Origin: Saccharicrinis carchari
Lineage (GTDB): Bacteria > Bacteroidota > Bacteroidia > Bacteroidales > Marinilabiliaceae
Assembly: GCF_900182605.1 (NCBI RefSeq)
Contig: NZ_FXTB01000014.1
Coordinates: 1 to 55,371, forward strand
Length of the DNA stretch: 55,371 bases
Direction: 5' to 3'
The position numbers were made by a program, and so were the translations under genes. Under the pieces are notes generated by a model. It was not told the origin of the DNA, ran no database searches, and saw nothing but the letters and a program-made list of their open reading frames with translations. The stretch's first letter is position 1. Each line of letters starts with the position of its first letter. Positions 8,769-17,051 of the stretch are shown one piece after another.

Positions 8769-9423
8769 GTATCTGTCTATCCGTATTTTAATAGTTAATA
8801 TCACCCATTTATAATGAACTAATACGCTAAGTGAAAGAGAGAACTTTTCTACCTTTCTAGTGGAATTCCTCACGACGCCCAATACTTCGCACAGCTACTG
8901 TTTTCACTGCGTTACTCCTAAGCCGTTACTCCGTTATTGGTACGAATAATTGCTCCACCCCCACGGTACCCGTCCCTATTTTGTGTACCAGAGCCAAAAC
9001 AGGTTTTGACACTTTTAACCCCAAAACAGGGACAAGTACTTTTTTCCCCGCACACCAGATAGAACCATCACTTTGCTCATTGACCGAAAAAATTTGACCC
9101 AAGCGAAACTGCCTTTGGTATCCTCTACCGAGGATAATGCAAGAAATAAATGGAAGCTTGTATGATCCCCTCCAAAAGGTAAAGTCAGTTTCTTTACTTG
9201 CCTCAAATTGTGGGACGTTAACTTTTTTCCTTAGAGACGATACTGCGTATTGCGGAAAAAACTGAACCGTCCTTTTCTCGACCTTAGATTTCTTTTGTTT
9301 TGCTCCGCAGGGTCGGGTAGTGCCCCCGACAGGACAGAGGAACTGCAAGAACAGGGTAATGAATAGATAGAACAAGTTTTTATAAGTGCAAACCTTGCAC
9401 TTAAGGTCGATGCTTCTGTGCGA
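8769..9423. other. Region with no confident gene
   Basis: About 650 bp. A 149-codon open frame runs on the minus strand (9375 to 8926) but has only a TTG start, no methionine codon anywhere in it, and no family I recognise. It contains a short phrase (CPVGGTTRPCG) that could be the remnant of a real protein. I leave it uncalled. An imperfect parS-like palindrome lies at 9383-9403. Confidence 0.4.
9383..9403. promoter_or_regulatory. Imperfect parS-like palindrome, copy 4
   Basis: TAAGTGCAA, three central bases, then TTGCACTTA. The arms match the inner 9 bp of the perfect copies at 1813, 4155 and 8738. A further degenerate version (AAGTGTAAAATTTACATTT) is seen near 11070-11088. Confidence 0.5.
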
Positions 9424-9792
9424 CTAATCTTTAGTTTCTTTACCTTGATTGAGCCAAACTTTGAAATCCTCTTCCGAAAGATGTTCTTTCATCCAATCGT
9501 CCATGCCAGCATCGCAACGTTCATTTACATACCTGGTGAAGGGAAGCATCGTTTTGCAGGCTTCAAAACCTTTGGCTCGCATATCGGCCGTAATGCTATC
9601 GGGTAATCCCTCTAACCACTCATGAAAATACTTTTTCGCCATTTTAACGCTCAACGAATTGGCCTGTTTATGATATCTGTAGGAGGCATTTCCTATTCTA
9701 AACATTCTGGCATGAAATTCTTTCATATTATCAGGACAATTTTTTAAAAAATCATCCTGGTTCTTTTGTATCTTTTTTATGGGGTGTTTCAT
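9424..9792 (-). CDS. Small hypothetical protein, WL-x2-LP family
   Basis: A 122-aa helical, charged protein; I do not recognise the family. The ATG at 9792 is preferred over an upstream in-frame TTG at 9801. The core WLEGLPDSITADMRAKGFE...LPFTRY aligns with the 73-aa product at 21512-21733 (WLGTLPKNIAVDFFDKGFS...IPFQAW), so the window holds two members of one family. Each precedes an XRE-type regulator region and a large kinase. It is the last of four minus-strand small genes (10721 to 9424) that look like one operon. Confidence 0.6.
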   Translation of the reverse strand: MKHPIKKIQKNQDDFLKNCPDNMKEFHARMFRIGNASYRYHKQANSLSVKMAKKYFHEWLEGLPDSITADMRAKGFEACKTMLPFTRYVNERCDAGMDDWMKEHLSEEDFKVWLNQGKETKD

Positions 9793-9854
9793 TGATCGCA
9801 ATTTTGCAGTAAAAGTAAAGCCAATCTTCTTTATACCTATTCTCTAATAAATCA

Positions 9855-10121
9855 TTATTGATTTGGGTTGGGGGTTTTCCTTTTTTCATCTTCTTTTAAA
9901 GAAGGTATCCTTATTTTGTGGGCTTCCTGTTTCTGAAATAATCTCATTTCGTCGATAACTAGTTGAATATCTTCTAAAAACGGCCTGTCTGCTCCATTTT
10001 CAGTAGCTATTTTTAAATATGCTTCCATAGTTGCAACGGCAAAGGCATCGTGGCCGGCTATCACAAAGGCCGGTTCGTCGTTTTTAAGGCATTTTAATAA
10101 TATGGCTTTTTGGTCTTTCAT
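9855..10121 (-). CDS. Small hypothetical protein
   Basis: An 88-aa protein with no signal peptide. The middle is helical (GHDAFAVATMEAYLKIATEN, then LEDIQLVIDEMRLFQKQEAH) and the C-terminus is lysine and proline rich. The family is not recognised. ATG start at 10121. It lies 62 nt downstream of the next minus-strand gene and upstream of the 9424-9792 gene, so co-transcription is likely. Confidence 0.55.
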   Translation of the reverse strand: MKDQKAILLKCLKNDEPAFVIAGHDAFAVATMEAYLKIATENGADRPFLEDIQLVIDEMRLFQKQEAHKIRIPSLKEDEKRKTPNPNQ

Positions 10122-10181
10122 TTTCTGTCTTTATTGGTTAGGTTTCTATTACTTTATTCATGGGCGTATCAGGAATTTAGG

Positions 10182-10433
10182 CTAGTTTTCACAAATTAGC
10201 TTATCAGCAATTTTCTGAGCAGCTAATCCGGTGAATATTTCTTTGGCTCGATGCTTGGTCTGCTTTTTACCGCTTGCTGCGACTGAAAGCATAGATTTGA
10301 CAGGTACCTCCGGTACCTGATTATAGTAGGCTTTCCAATAACCAGGAACCGATTCTATGGCAATACTGATGATGTAGTCATCATACGGATGATTAAAAAC
10401 GATATGTGATTCTAATATTTTATATTCCATCAT
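10182..10433 (-). CDS. Small hypothetical protein
   Basis: An 83-aa product starting MMEYKILESHIVFNHPYDDY. The first 40 residues read as beta strands and the rest is basic and helical (SGKKQTKHRAKEIFTGLAAQ). No domain recognised. It lies 24 nt downstream of the HTH regulator gene on the same strand, which suggests an operon controlled by that regulator. Confidence 0.55.
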   Translation of the reverse strand: MMEYKILESHIVFNHPYDDYIISIAIESVPGYWKAYYNQVPEVPVKSMLSVAASGKKQTKHRAKEIFTGLAAQKIADKLICEN

Positions 10434-10457
10434 TGTTAAGATTTACCTTTAGGATAT

Positions 10458-10721
10458 CTATCCAATATCACTCTTCACCGATTCTTTAAATGCAAAATAG
10501 TAAAAGAAAGCAGCCTTTGTGGATTTATTCATTTTGCGGTTTCCCCTTAAATAAAGGGATAAAGAGGATTTGTCGAGCATTAGGTCTCGTATCAGGTCTT
10601 GGCGTGATAAACCTAACTCTGCCAGTCGTTTGACCACCCATTCGTTATTTACCGCACTCAATATTTTTCTTTGTTCAGATTCTTGTTTTAATCTTGCAAC
10701 GGTAGCTTTAAATCTATTCAT
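10458..10721 (-). CDS. HTH transcriptional regulator (XRE-like)
   Basis: An 87-aa protein if it starts at the ATG at 10721 (MNRFKATVARLKQES). The open frame extends further upstream (to 10895) but that part runs through the operator region and has unlikely composition. The HTH is VVKRLAELGLSRQDLIRDLM followed by LDKSSLSLYLRGNRKM (about 29-65). It is followed by three small minus-strand genes. Two TTTGCNNNNNGCAAA palindromes 30 bp apart lie directly upstream of its start, so autoregulation is likely. A degenerate, frameshifted copy of the gene's 5' end is present at about 22150-22234. Confidence 0.7.
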   Translation of the reverse strand: MNRFKATVARLKQESEQRKILSAVNNEWVVKRLAELGLSRQDLIRDLMLDKSSLSLYLRGNRKMNKSTKAAFFYYFAFKESVKSDIG

Positions 10722-10730
10722 TTTATACAG

Positions 10731-10775
10731 TTTGCTAATCGCAAATATAATGACATTAAGTTTGCTATTCGCAAA
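10731..10775. promoter_or_regulatory. Paired operator palindromes TTTGC-N5-GCAAA
   Basis: TTTGCTAATCGCAAA at 10731-10745 and TTTGCTATTCGCAAA at 10761-10775, starting exactly 30 bp apart (about three helical turns). They sit 10 bp upstream of the regulator's ATG. The same pair with the same 30-bp spacing recurs at 22243-22257 and 22273-22287 (second site decayed to TTTGCTATTCGAAAA). Confidence 0.72.
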
Positions 10776-11506
10776 CCGAAAGCACTTGTAAAAGTTAGTA
10801 AAACCAAATATGGAAAATAGAAATAGCAAATAGTAGGGGAGGGGATAAGCTACAGGTTCTAACTTATTCGCGAAGTAGCAATACGGATTCATCAAAATAG
10901 TAATAATAAGAGGAAGCGTTTATGTTTAAATACCTCCCCTTATCGTTTGCAAATTTGTGAACCATTAATAATCACGCCCAAATATACGATGATTATTTCT
11001 TGATGTTACAACATGTGGAAATTAGTTCAGTCAGTATGTAACTATTATAAATCTGACCTGTTTTTTTGTAAGTGTAAAATTTACATTTATGGGAGGTTTC
11101 ATCTTTAATGAGTTTTGGCAAGGTAGTCAACGTAAAATATCTTTCTACAGCTTGGATTTTAAAAAGATAGAGGAAAGTAGAGGTTACCAATTTTAATTCG
11201 AATATTTAATAGATCCGGTAAAATTTCAAATATCCAGAGCTATTTAGCAAAGATGATTGATTGCTATAATTGTTTGGAAGGACAGTATAGCTGTAATGTT
11301 AAATATCTTTAAACTTCTTTTTTGCCGGCAACAAAGAACATCTGCTCTCGTAATAAGCGACAATGACATCCTTAAGTTCCCTATAGTTGAATACAGAACA
11401 AAGTTAATTTTGATTGTTTTTTTGCCGATCTTATTCTCGACGTATACTGCTATATATGTTTCCTCTTTCAAGTAAAAATATCAGGAAATTGAAACTTTAG
11501 AGAGAA
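10776..11506. other. Intergenic region with conserved hairpin block, upstream of kinase 1
   Basis: The region between the regulator and the 1407-aa kinase. It contains a block (about 10903-11043) that is repeated at about 22411-22558, including a hairpin (GAGGAAGC ... CCTCCC, 10910-10938), the phrase AATCACGCCCAAATATACGAT and GTTCAGTCAG. Short open frames at 10993-11190 and 11244-11475 overlap one another on both strands, have no recognisable product and are not called. Confidence 0.5.
10903..11043. repeat. Upstream block repeated before two kinases, copy 1
   Basis: Shares with 22411-22558 a hairpin (AAGAGGAAGC... CCTCCCCTTATCGTTTGCAA), AATCACGCCCAAATATACGAT, and AAATTAGTTCAGTCAG followed by ATGTAAC. 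Each copy lies 220-460 bp upstream of a plus-strand sensor kinase and just beyond the paired TTTGC-N5-GCAAA operators. It looks like a duplicated regulatory module. Confidence 0.7.
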
Positions 11507-14500
11507 ATGTCAAATAAGGACAATTATCTATATGGCACTTTAAACTTTAATATGCTAAAACATATAAGTTTCGCTCGTTTTTTTCTCATCTATATACCTA
11601 TAATATTAGTTTGCTATTTTGGCATTTTTCACTATTACGACACCCTATTGGAGAATAAAGCCGAGATTACCTTAAATTCTGAACTAAACGAGCTTAAAGT
11701 AAAGAAGATTATTATCGACGACTTTTTTACCGCCCTTGTCGAAGATATCGATCTGTTGAGCTGGGAATATACAAACGCAAACTTTTCTCAGGTGAAAAAT
11801 TCTACTCTGAAGCAAATGGATTTTTTTAGACGATTCTCCACGGTACGAAAGAGTTACGATCAGGTTAGATATATGGATACCCTAGGCAATGAAGTAATAC
11901 GTGTTGATTATAAAGATCACAATCAAGGACAGTTCATCGAGCAAAAATATCTTCAAAACAAAAGCCACCGGTACTATTTTAAAAGTGCCCAAGGATTGGC
12001 GCCCAACGAAATCTATTTTTCTAAAATAGACCTGAATATTGAAAATGGCCAGATAGAGACACCGTACAATCCCGTGGTCAGGGCGGCAAAAAAGGTATAT
12101 GACCAACATGGAAATTACACAGGAATCATCGTCACAAACCACTATATCAATGACTTATCCAGCAAGTTGATAACCTACGATGATAACATCCATTCCTCCT
12201 TTGAGCTAGTTGACAATCAAGGTTATTGGCTTATGGCTAATAATCCTGAAATAACATTTAGCCATATCAAACCCGGAAAGGACAGTATCAACCTAAAGAA
12301 ATCTTGCAATAATCTTTGGAATAAAATTCAGAATAATCAAAAAGGATTTTATAGGTCAAAGGAATACTCATATGCTTTTTTTAAATTTTCGCCTACACTT
12401 AACCTAAACCTGGATAAGAGGTTTATTCTTGATGCAAATAAAGAATTTACCCTTATCAGTAAACTTGAAAACAATTATCTGAGTGAAAGTCATCAATTCT
12501 ATAATTTCGCACGGTGGGTTTCGTTAATAATTATAGCCATTCTTTTTGCTGCAATAATTTTGGCGGTGCAATATTCACGGTATCGTCTGGAGCAAAAAAA
12601 TAGAGTATTAAGAAAATCGGAATCTGAACTTTCTACTTTAAAAGACAAACTGGAGCATACGCTTCAATTAAAGCTGGAAGCACTTACCGTTACCGAGCGT
12701 AAGTTTTTTTCTTTGTTCAACCATGCCGGTATTGGTGTTGCATTGGTGGGTTCCGATGGTAAGCCTGAATTCTCGAACAAAACGCTTTGCGATATATTAG
12801 GATATTCTTCCCAGGAGCTTTCTGTTAAAACTTTTCAGGAATTTACGTTCCCTGAAGACATCGAAAAAGACACCCAGTTATTTAACCGACTTATCAATAA
12901 GGAAATAAACAACTATAATATTGAAAAGCGATATATTAGAAAAGATGGCAAAGTAATATGGGGTGACTTAAATATCTCGTTGTTAATGGGTAACAATGGC
13001 GAAATAGCTAATATTATCGGAACTGTAAGCGATGTTACGGAAAGGAAAGCTAATGAGGAGAAGGTATTTGATAATGCGCAACTTTTAAACCAGGTGTTTG
13101 AGGCAGTACTGTCATTGGACAACAAAAATACGGTAACATATTGGAACAATGGAGCTGTGGAGTTATTCGGTTACGGACAAAATGAGGTATTGGGGTGCCA
13201 TGTCAGCCTGCTTTATGGAGATAAACATCTCCCCGATACCCATAAGCGGATATCCGATGAATTTGCGGACAAAACCAAGATGCAAACAGAAGTAGTGCTG
13301 AAGAAAAAGGATGGCACTTCCTTTATCGGACATCTTTCCATATCGAACCGATACGACAACAGGGGAAATGTTATCGGTAGCATTTGTTCTGTGATCGACA
13401 TTTCTAAACAAAAAGAACACGAACAAAAAATATTACAGATAAATGATGAGTTGGAGCAGCGGGTGGAATTACGGACTAAAGAACTAAAACAATCATACCT
13501 TCAAATTAAAGAAAGTGAATACAGGCTGAATGCCGCTTTTGCCGTTGGTAACTATGGATGGTGGGACTACCAGGTCACCGAAAAGGTATTTCATACCCAT
13601 TCTTCGCGATACAGAATACTGGGATACACAGATTTGGAAATAGGCAACACCTATGAGTGGTGGAGACAACAGGTACACCCAAATGATCTTAAACAGACAG
13701 ATCTACTCTTCCAGGAAATGAATTCCGGTAAAACATCTTCTTTCAAACACGAATTAAGGTTTAAACATAAAAAAGGTCAATATATCTGGTTTTATGATCA
13801 AGGAACCGTTATTGAGAAGGACGAAAGAGGAAATCCCAAACGCATTATTGGAACCACCCAAAATATAGATCAACGCAAAACAACAGAATTGGATTTACTT
13901 AAATTATCCAAAGCAGTGGAGCAAAGTCAGGTAGTGGTAGAAATTACCGACACCAAAGGCTTAATAGAATATGTAAATCCAGCATTCGAGAACCTTACCG
14001 GGTATAAACAACAGGAAGTTATTGGTAAAAATCCCAATATATTGAATGCACATGTTCTCCCGAAAGAAGTATATAAAAACCTATGGCAAACCATTTTAAA
14101 GGGTGACACCTGGGAAGGGGAGCTCTGCAACAGAGCGAAAGACGGAACAATATTTTGGGAGTCAGCCATCATATCGCCTATAAAAGATGAAAATGGGGAT
14201 ATTATTAATTTTATTGCGGTCAAGGAGGATATTACCGAAAAGCGAAAGTTTTTAGAACAATTAAAAACAGCCAAAAAGGAAGCCGAAGAAGCCAACAAGG
14301 CCAAAAGCGAATTTATGGCCAATATGAGTCACGAGATTCGTACCCCAATGAATGCCGTGACTGGCTTTACAGATATTCTTTATAGGCAGATAGAAAATCA
14401 AACGCATCGGGAATATCTCAATTCTATCAAAGTAAGCGGGAAAAATCTTTTGGCGATTATTGACGATATTCTGGATTTATCCAGTATTGAATCAGGTAAG

Positions 14501-15730
14501 ATTAAACTCGAGTACAGCCCTATTGATCTGGCAGGGTTATTAAATGAGTTGAAAGGAATATTTGAGGTACAGGCTAATAAAAAAGGCTTGACTTTTTCAA
14601 TCTATATAGACGAGAATGCATGTGCTTCATTTGTTTCTGACGAAGTACGTGTACGCCAGATCCTGTTCAACCTAATTTCGAACGCGCTTAAATTTACTGA
14701 CAAAGGGTCCGTTTCCATAAGGGTTCAAACTGATATAAAAATCAATGGGACAAAATCCCGGGATAACGTCTCAAATATCCTGTTCAAAGTAGAGGACACA
14801 GGAATAGGGGTTAAAAAGGAAATGCTGGAAAATATATTTGATCCATTTATCCAGCAGAATGGTCAGGATCAAAAGAAATACGGAGGTACCGGATTGGGGC
14901 TATCTATAAGTAAAAATTTAGCAAATATGTTAGGTGGAGATATTTCCGTTAATTCAGAAATTAACCAAGGCAGCACTTTTAGTTTTTCATTAAAGGGGAT
15001 AAAATGTTCCTTATCCAGTGACGGGATGGGAAATGGAAATCAACAAGGCCCGGAAATACTTTTTGACCCCAAGCGTGTGCTCGTTGTAGATGACATAGGT
15101 ACAAACAGGGAATACATGAAGAGCGCCCTTTGTGAATTGGGCTTGACGGTTTCAACGGCCGAAGATGGACTGCGGGCGCTCCAGATCCTGGAGGAAGAAG
15201 AAATCAACATCATTCTTTGTGACCTAAAAATGCCCAAGCTGGACGGTTATGGGTTTGTCAATAAGCTAAGGGGCGGCAGGTTTAAAGAATTGCCATGTAT
15301 AGTGACCACGGCTTCAGTGCTAAATGAAGAATTGGAACAAATAAAAAAACATGACTTCGACGGTGTCATGCTCAAGCCCATCCCATTGGAATCTCTTATC
15401 GGTGAGCTAAAGAAATACCTGACATATACCATTGTGGAAACGGCTTCAATTATCGAAAATGGATCTTTGAAGCCCTTAAGCTTGGAGCAAGTCAACATGA
15501 TTGGCGAAGAATTAAAAACAATGATCCTACCCTTATACGAATCGATAAAAGAACGACAATCCTTTCAAGACCTAAACCAGTTTGCTGATATGATAGGTAA
15601 AACAGGATTGAACCATGACATTGACTCTTTTAAAAGTTATGCCACGGAATTTCATCAGGCAATCGATAGTTTTGATATCGAGGAGATTCTGAAATTAATC
15701 AAGCTGTTTAAAAACCTGATTCGTTATTAG
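11507..15730 (+). CDS. Membrane hybrid sensor histidine kinase with PAS repeats and receiver domain
   Basis: A 1407-aa protein. TM1 is at about 22-42, an extracytoplasmic sensor (double-Cache-like) at about 45-330, and TM2 at about 337-357. Coiled coil and four PAS/PAC modules follow (about 395-510, 515-640, 665-790, 795-905). HisKA has the phosphoacceptor His942 in NMSHEIRTPMNAV. HATPase has the N box near NLISNALKFTD and the G2 box GGTGLGLSIS. The receiver starts near RVLVVDD (about 1190) with phospho-acceptor Asp1239 in CDLKMPKLDGYG. A helical tail of about 90 aa follows. It should autophosphorylate in response to an extracellular or PAS-bound signal and pass phosphate to its own receiver; the output partner is not evident. 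Confidence 0.9.
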   Translation: MSNKDNYLYGTLNFNMLKHISFARFFLIYIPIILVCYFGIFHYYDTLLENKAEITLNSELNELKVKKIIIDDFFTALVEDIDLLSWEYTNANFSQVKNSTLKQMDFFRRFSTVRKSYDQVRYMDTLGNEVIRVDYKDHNQGQFIEQKYLQNKSHRYYFKSAQGLAPNEIYFSKIDLNIENGQIETPYNPVVRAAKKVYDQHGNYTGIIVTNHYINDLSSKLITYDDNIHSSFELVDNQGYWLMANNPEITFSHIKPGKDSINLKKSCNNLWNKIQNNQKGFYRSKEYSYAFFKFSPTLNLNLDKRFILDANKEFTLISKLENNYLSESHQFYNFARWVSLIIIAILFAAIILAVQYSRYRLEQKNRVLRKSESELSTLKDKLEHTLQLKLEALTVTERKFFSLFNHAGIGVALVGSDGKPEFSNKTLCDILGYSSQELSVKTFQEFTFPEDIEKDTQLFNRLINKEINNYNIEKRYIRKDGKVIWGDLNISLLMGNNGEIANIIGTVSDVTERKANEEKVFDNAQLLNQVFEAVLSLDNKNTVTYWNNGAVELFGYGQNEVLGCHVSLLYGDKHLPDTHKRISDEFADKTKMQTEVVLKKKDGTSFIGHLSISNRYDNRGNVIGSICSVIDISKQKEHEQKILQINDELEQRVELRTKELKQSYLQIKESEYRLNAAFAVGNYGWWDYQVTEKVFHTHSSRYRILGYTDLEIGNTYEWWRQQVHPNDLKQTDLLFQEMNSGKTSSFKHELRFKHKKGQYIWFYDQGTVIEKDERGNPKRIIGTTQNIDQRKTTELDLLKLSKAVEQSQVVVEITDTKGLIEYVNPAFENLTGYKQQEVIGKNPNILNAHVLPKEVYKNLWQTILKGDTWEGELCNRAKDGTIFWESAIISPIKDENGDIINFIAVKEDITEKRKFLEQLKTAKKEAEEANKAKSEFMANMSHEIRTPMNAVTGFTDILYRQIENQTHREYLNSIKVSGKNLLAIIDDILDLSSIESGKIKLEYSPIDLAGLLNELKGIFEVQANKKGLTFSIYIDENACASFVSDEVRVRQILFNLISNALKFTDKGSVSIRVQTDIKINGTKSRDNVSNILFKVEDTGIGVKKEMLENIFDPFIQQNGQDQKKYGGTGLGLSISKNLANMLGGDISVNSEINQGSTFSFSLKGIKCSLSSDGMGNGNQQGPEILFDPKRVLVVDDIGTNREYMKSALCELGLTVSTAEDGLRALQILEEEEINIILCDLKMPKLDGYGFVNKLRGGRFKELPCIVTTASVLNEELEQIKKHDFDGVMLKPIPLESLIGELKKYLTYTIVETASIIENGSLKPLSLEQVNMIGEELKTMILPLYESIKERQSFQDLNQFADMIGKTGLNHDIDSFKSYATEFHQAIDSFDIEEILKLIKLFKNLIRY

Positions 15731-15743
15731 GTCGTTGGCAAGA

Positions 15744-15766
15744 AGTGATAGTTGATACCTATCACT
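15744..15766. terminator. Hairpin between convergent kinase genes
   Basis: AGTGATAG, a 7-nt loop, then CTATCACT. It lies 14 bp after the stop of the 1407-aa kinase and between two convergent genes, as a terminator for either strand would. There is no clear T-run. Confidence 0.45.
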
Positions 15767-15829
15767 GGCCCAATGCCCCATAAGGTTAATGTGAAACATT
15801 AAATGATATGAAGGGGGCGCCATTTAGGC

Positions 15830-17002
15830 TCAGTTTGGAAAGGTCAGTATTACCGTTGCCCCTTTCCCTTCGTTGTTCAGCACCTCTATAGTACCTTCAT
15901 GTGCATCCATGATAAGCTTGGCCAAAGCCAAATCCAGCCCTTTGTTCTCTTCCGAATGTTCTTGGTCGGGTACAAATAGCTCAAACAGATTATTGAGGGA
16001 TCGGGGGTTAAACCCATTCCCACGGTCGATAACGGCAAACCTCGTATTGTTCCCCGCGGAACTGATATTTATTTGCACGATCCCATTATTGGGGGAATAG
16101 TTGATTGCATTGTCAAGTATACTTTCAATACAAAACTCCACCAGTTCCGGATCTCCTTTTATCATATTGCCGGCACCCCCTATGTCAAAGGCTATATTCT
16201 TTGACTTTATCTTTTCCACAAGACTTTCCTGGCTTGACCGGATAAGGTCTTCTATGGCGATCTGCTTTTTATCCACAGGAAGAGTCCGGGTTCTCAACCG
16301 GGTGATCTTTAAACTTACTTTTGAGAAACTGTCGAGCCTATGGGCTGAAATTTCCAGATATTTGAACATTTCCTGAAGATGTGTGTCGGTGATTTCATGC
16401 TTTAAAACACCAATAAATCCAAGAATTCCGTTTAACGGGGTATTTATTTGATGGCTTATGATGGCCAGAAATTCAGATTTTGATTTATCCAGCACGTTTA
16501 GTTCCTGATAAGCCTTTTGAAGTTTTAAATGCGAATGGCGGAGCTCCTTTGTTCGTTCCAGTACTTTGTCCTCAAGCCATTGGTTCACTTTTCTGAGCTG
16601 GTCTTTGCTATGTTTCAACTCAAGGTGCGTGTTAACTTTCGCCAATAACTCATTGGAGTTAAAGGGTTTTGTTACATAGTCCTGCCCTCCTGCCTCGAAT
16701 CCGGTAACGATACTGTCCGTGTCGACCATTGCGGTTAGGAAGATGATCGGGATTTCCTTTAGATCCTCATGAACACGAATGGCCCTACACGCTTCGAACC
16801 CATCCATAACAGGCATGTTTACATCCAGTAATATCAGGTCGTAATCGTTCGACCCTATAAGGATCTCTAAGGCTTGTTCTCCATTTGTTGCAACCCCGAT
16901 TATATAATTTTCCTGTCGTAACAAACTTCCCAGAACCTGAATATTCTTTTGCCGGTCGTCTACGATCAGAATTTTATATTGCTTTTTGTCGTTTATCTCC
17001 AT
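15830..17002 (-). CDS. Receiver domain fused to histidine kinase
   Basis: A 390-aa soluble protein. The N-terminal receiver (9-125) has DD at 15-16, phospho-acceptor Asp60 in LILLDVNMPVMDGF and the conserved TKP lysine near 112. A coiled coil spans about 130-170. HisKA has His184 in IISHQINTPLNGI, and HATPase is at about 275-390 with N box ILDNAINYSP. The G2 box reads KGLDLALAKLIM rather than GLGLAL, so one glycine of the ATP-lid motif is replaced by aspartate. The gene starts 49 nt after the CHASE kinase gene on the same strand, so they form an operon and this protein may take phosphate from that kinase. Confidence 0.88.
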   Translation of the reverse strand: MEINDKKQYKILIVDDRQKNIQVLGSLLRQENYIIGVATNGEQALEILIGSNDYDLILLDVNMPVMDGFEACRAIRVHEDLKEIPIIFLTAMVDTDSIVTGFEAGGQDYVTKPFNSNELLAKVNTHLELKHSKDQLRKVNQWLEDKVLERTKELRHSHLKLQKAYQELNVLDKSKSEFLAIISHQINTPLNGILGFIGVLKHEITDTHLQEMFKYLEISAHRLDSFSKVSLKITRLRTRTLPVDKKQIAIEDLIRSSQESLVEKIKSKNIAFDIGGAGNMIKGDPELVEFCIESILDNAINYSPNNGIVQINISSAGNNTRFAVIDRGNGFNPRSLNNLFELFVPDQEHSEENKGLDLALAKLIMDAHEGTIEVLNNEGKGATVILTFPN

Positions 17003-17051
17003 GCTATAGATAAATTATTTTTTTTTCTGTAACAAACTATATTCGTTTTTG

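Noticed and set aside
8926-9375. 149-codon minus-strand open frame between two palindromes
   Set aside because: It has only a TTG start, no methionine codon inside, no recognisable domain and a second frame open over the same bases. It may be a relic but cannot be supported as a gene.
10993-11475. Short open frames of 65-75 codons on both strands
   Set aside because: They overlap each other and a repeated regulatory block, have no domain and unlikely residue composition.
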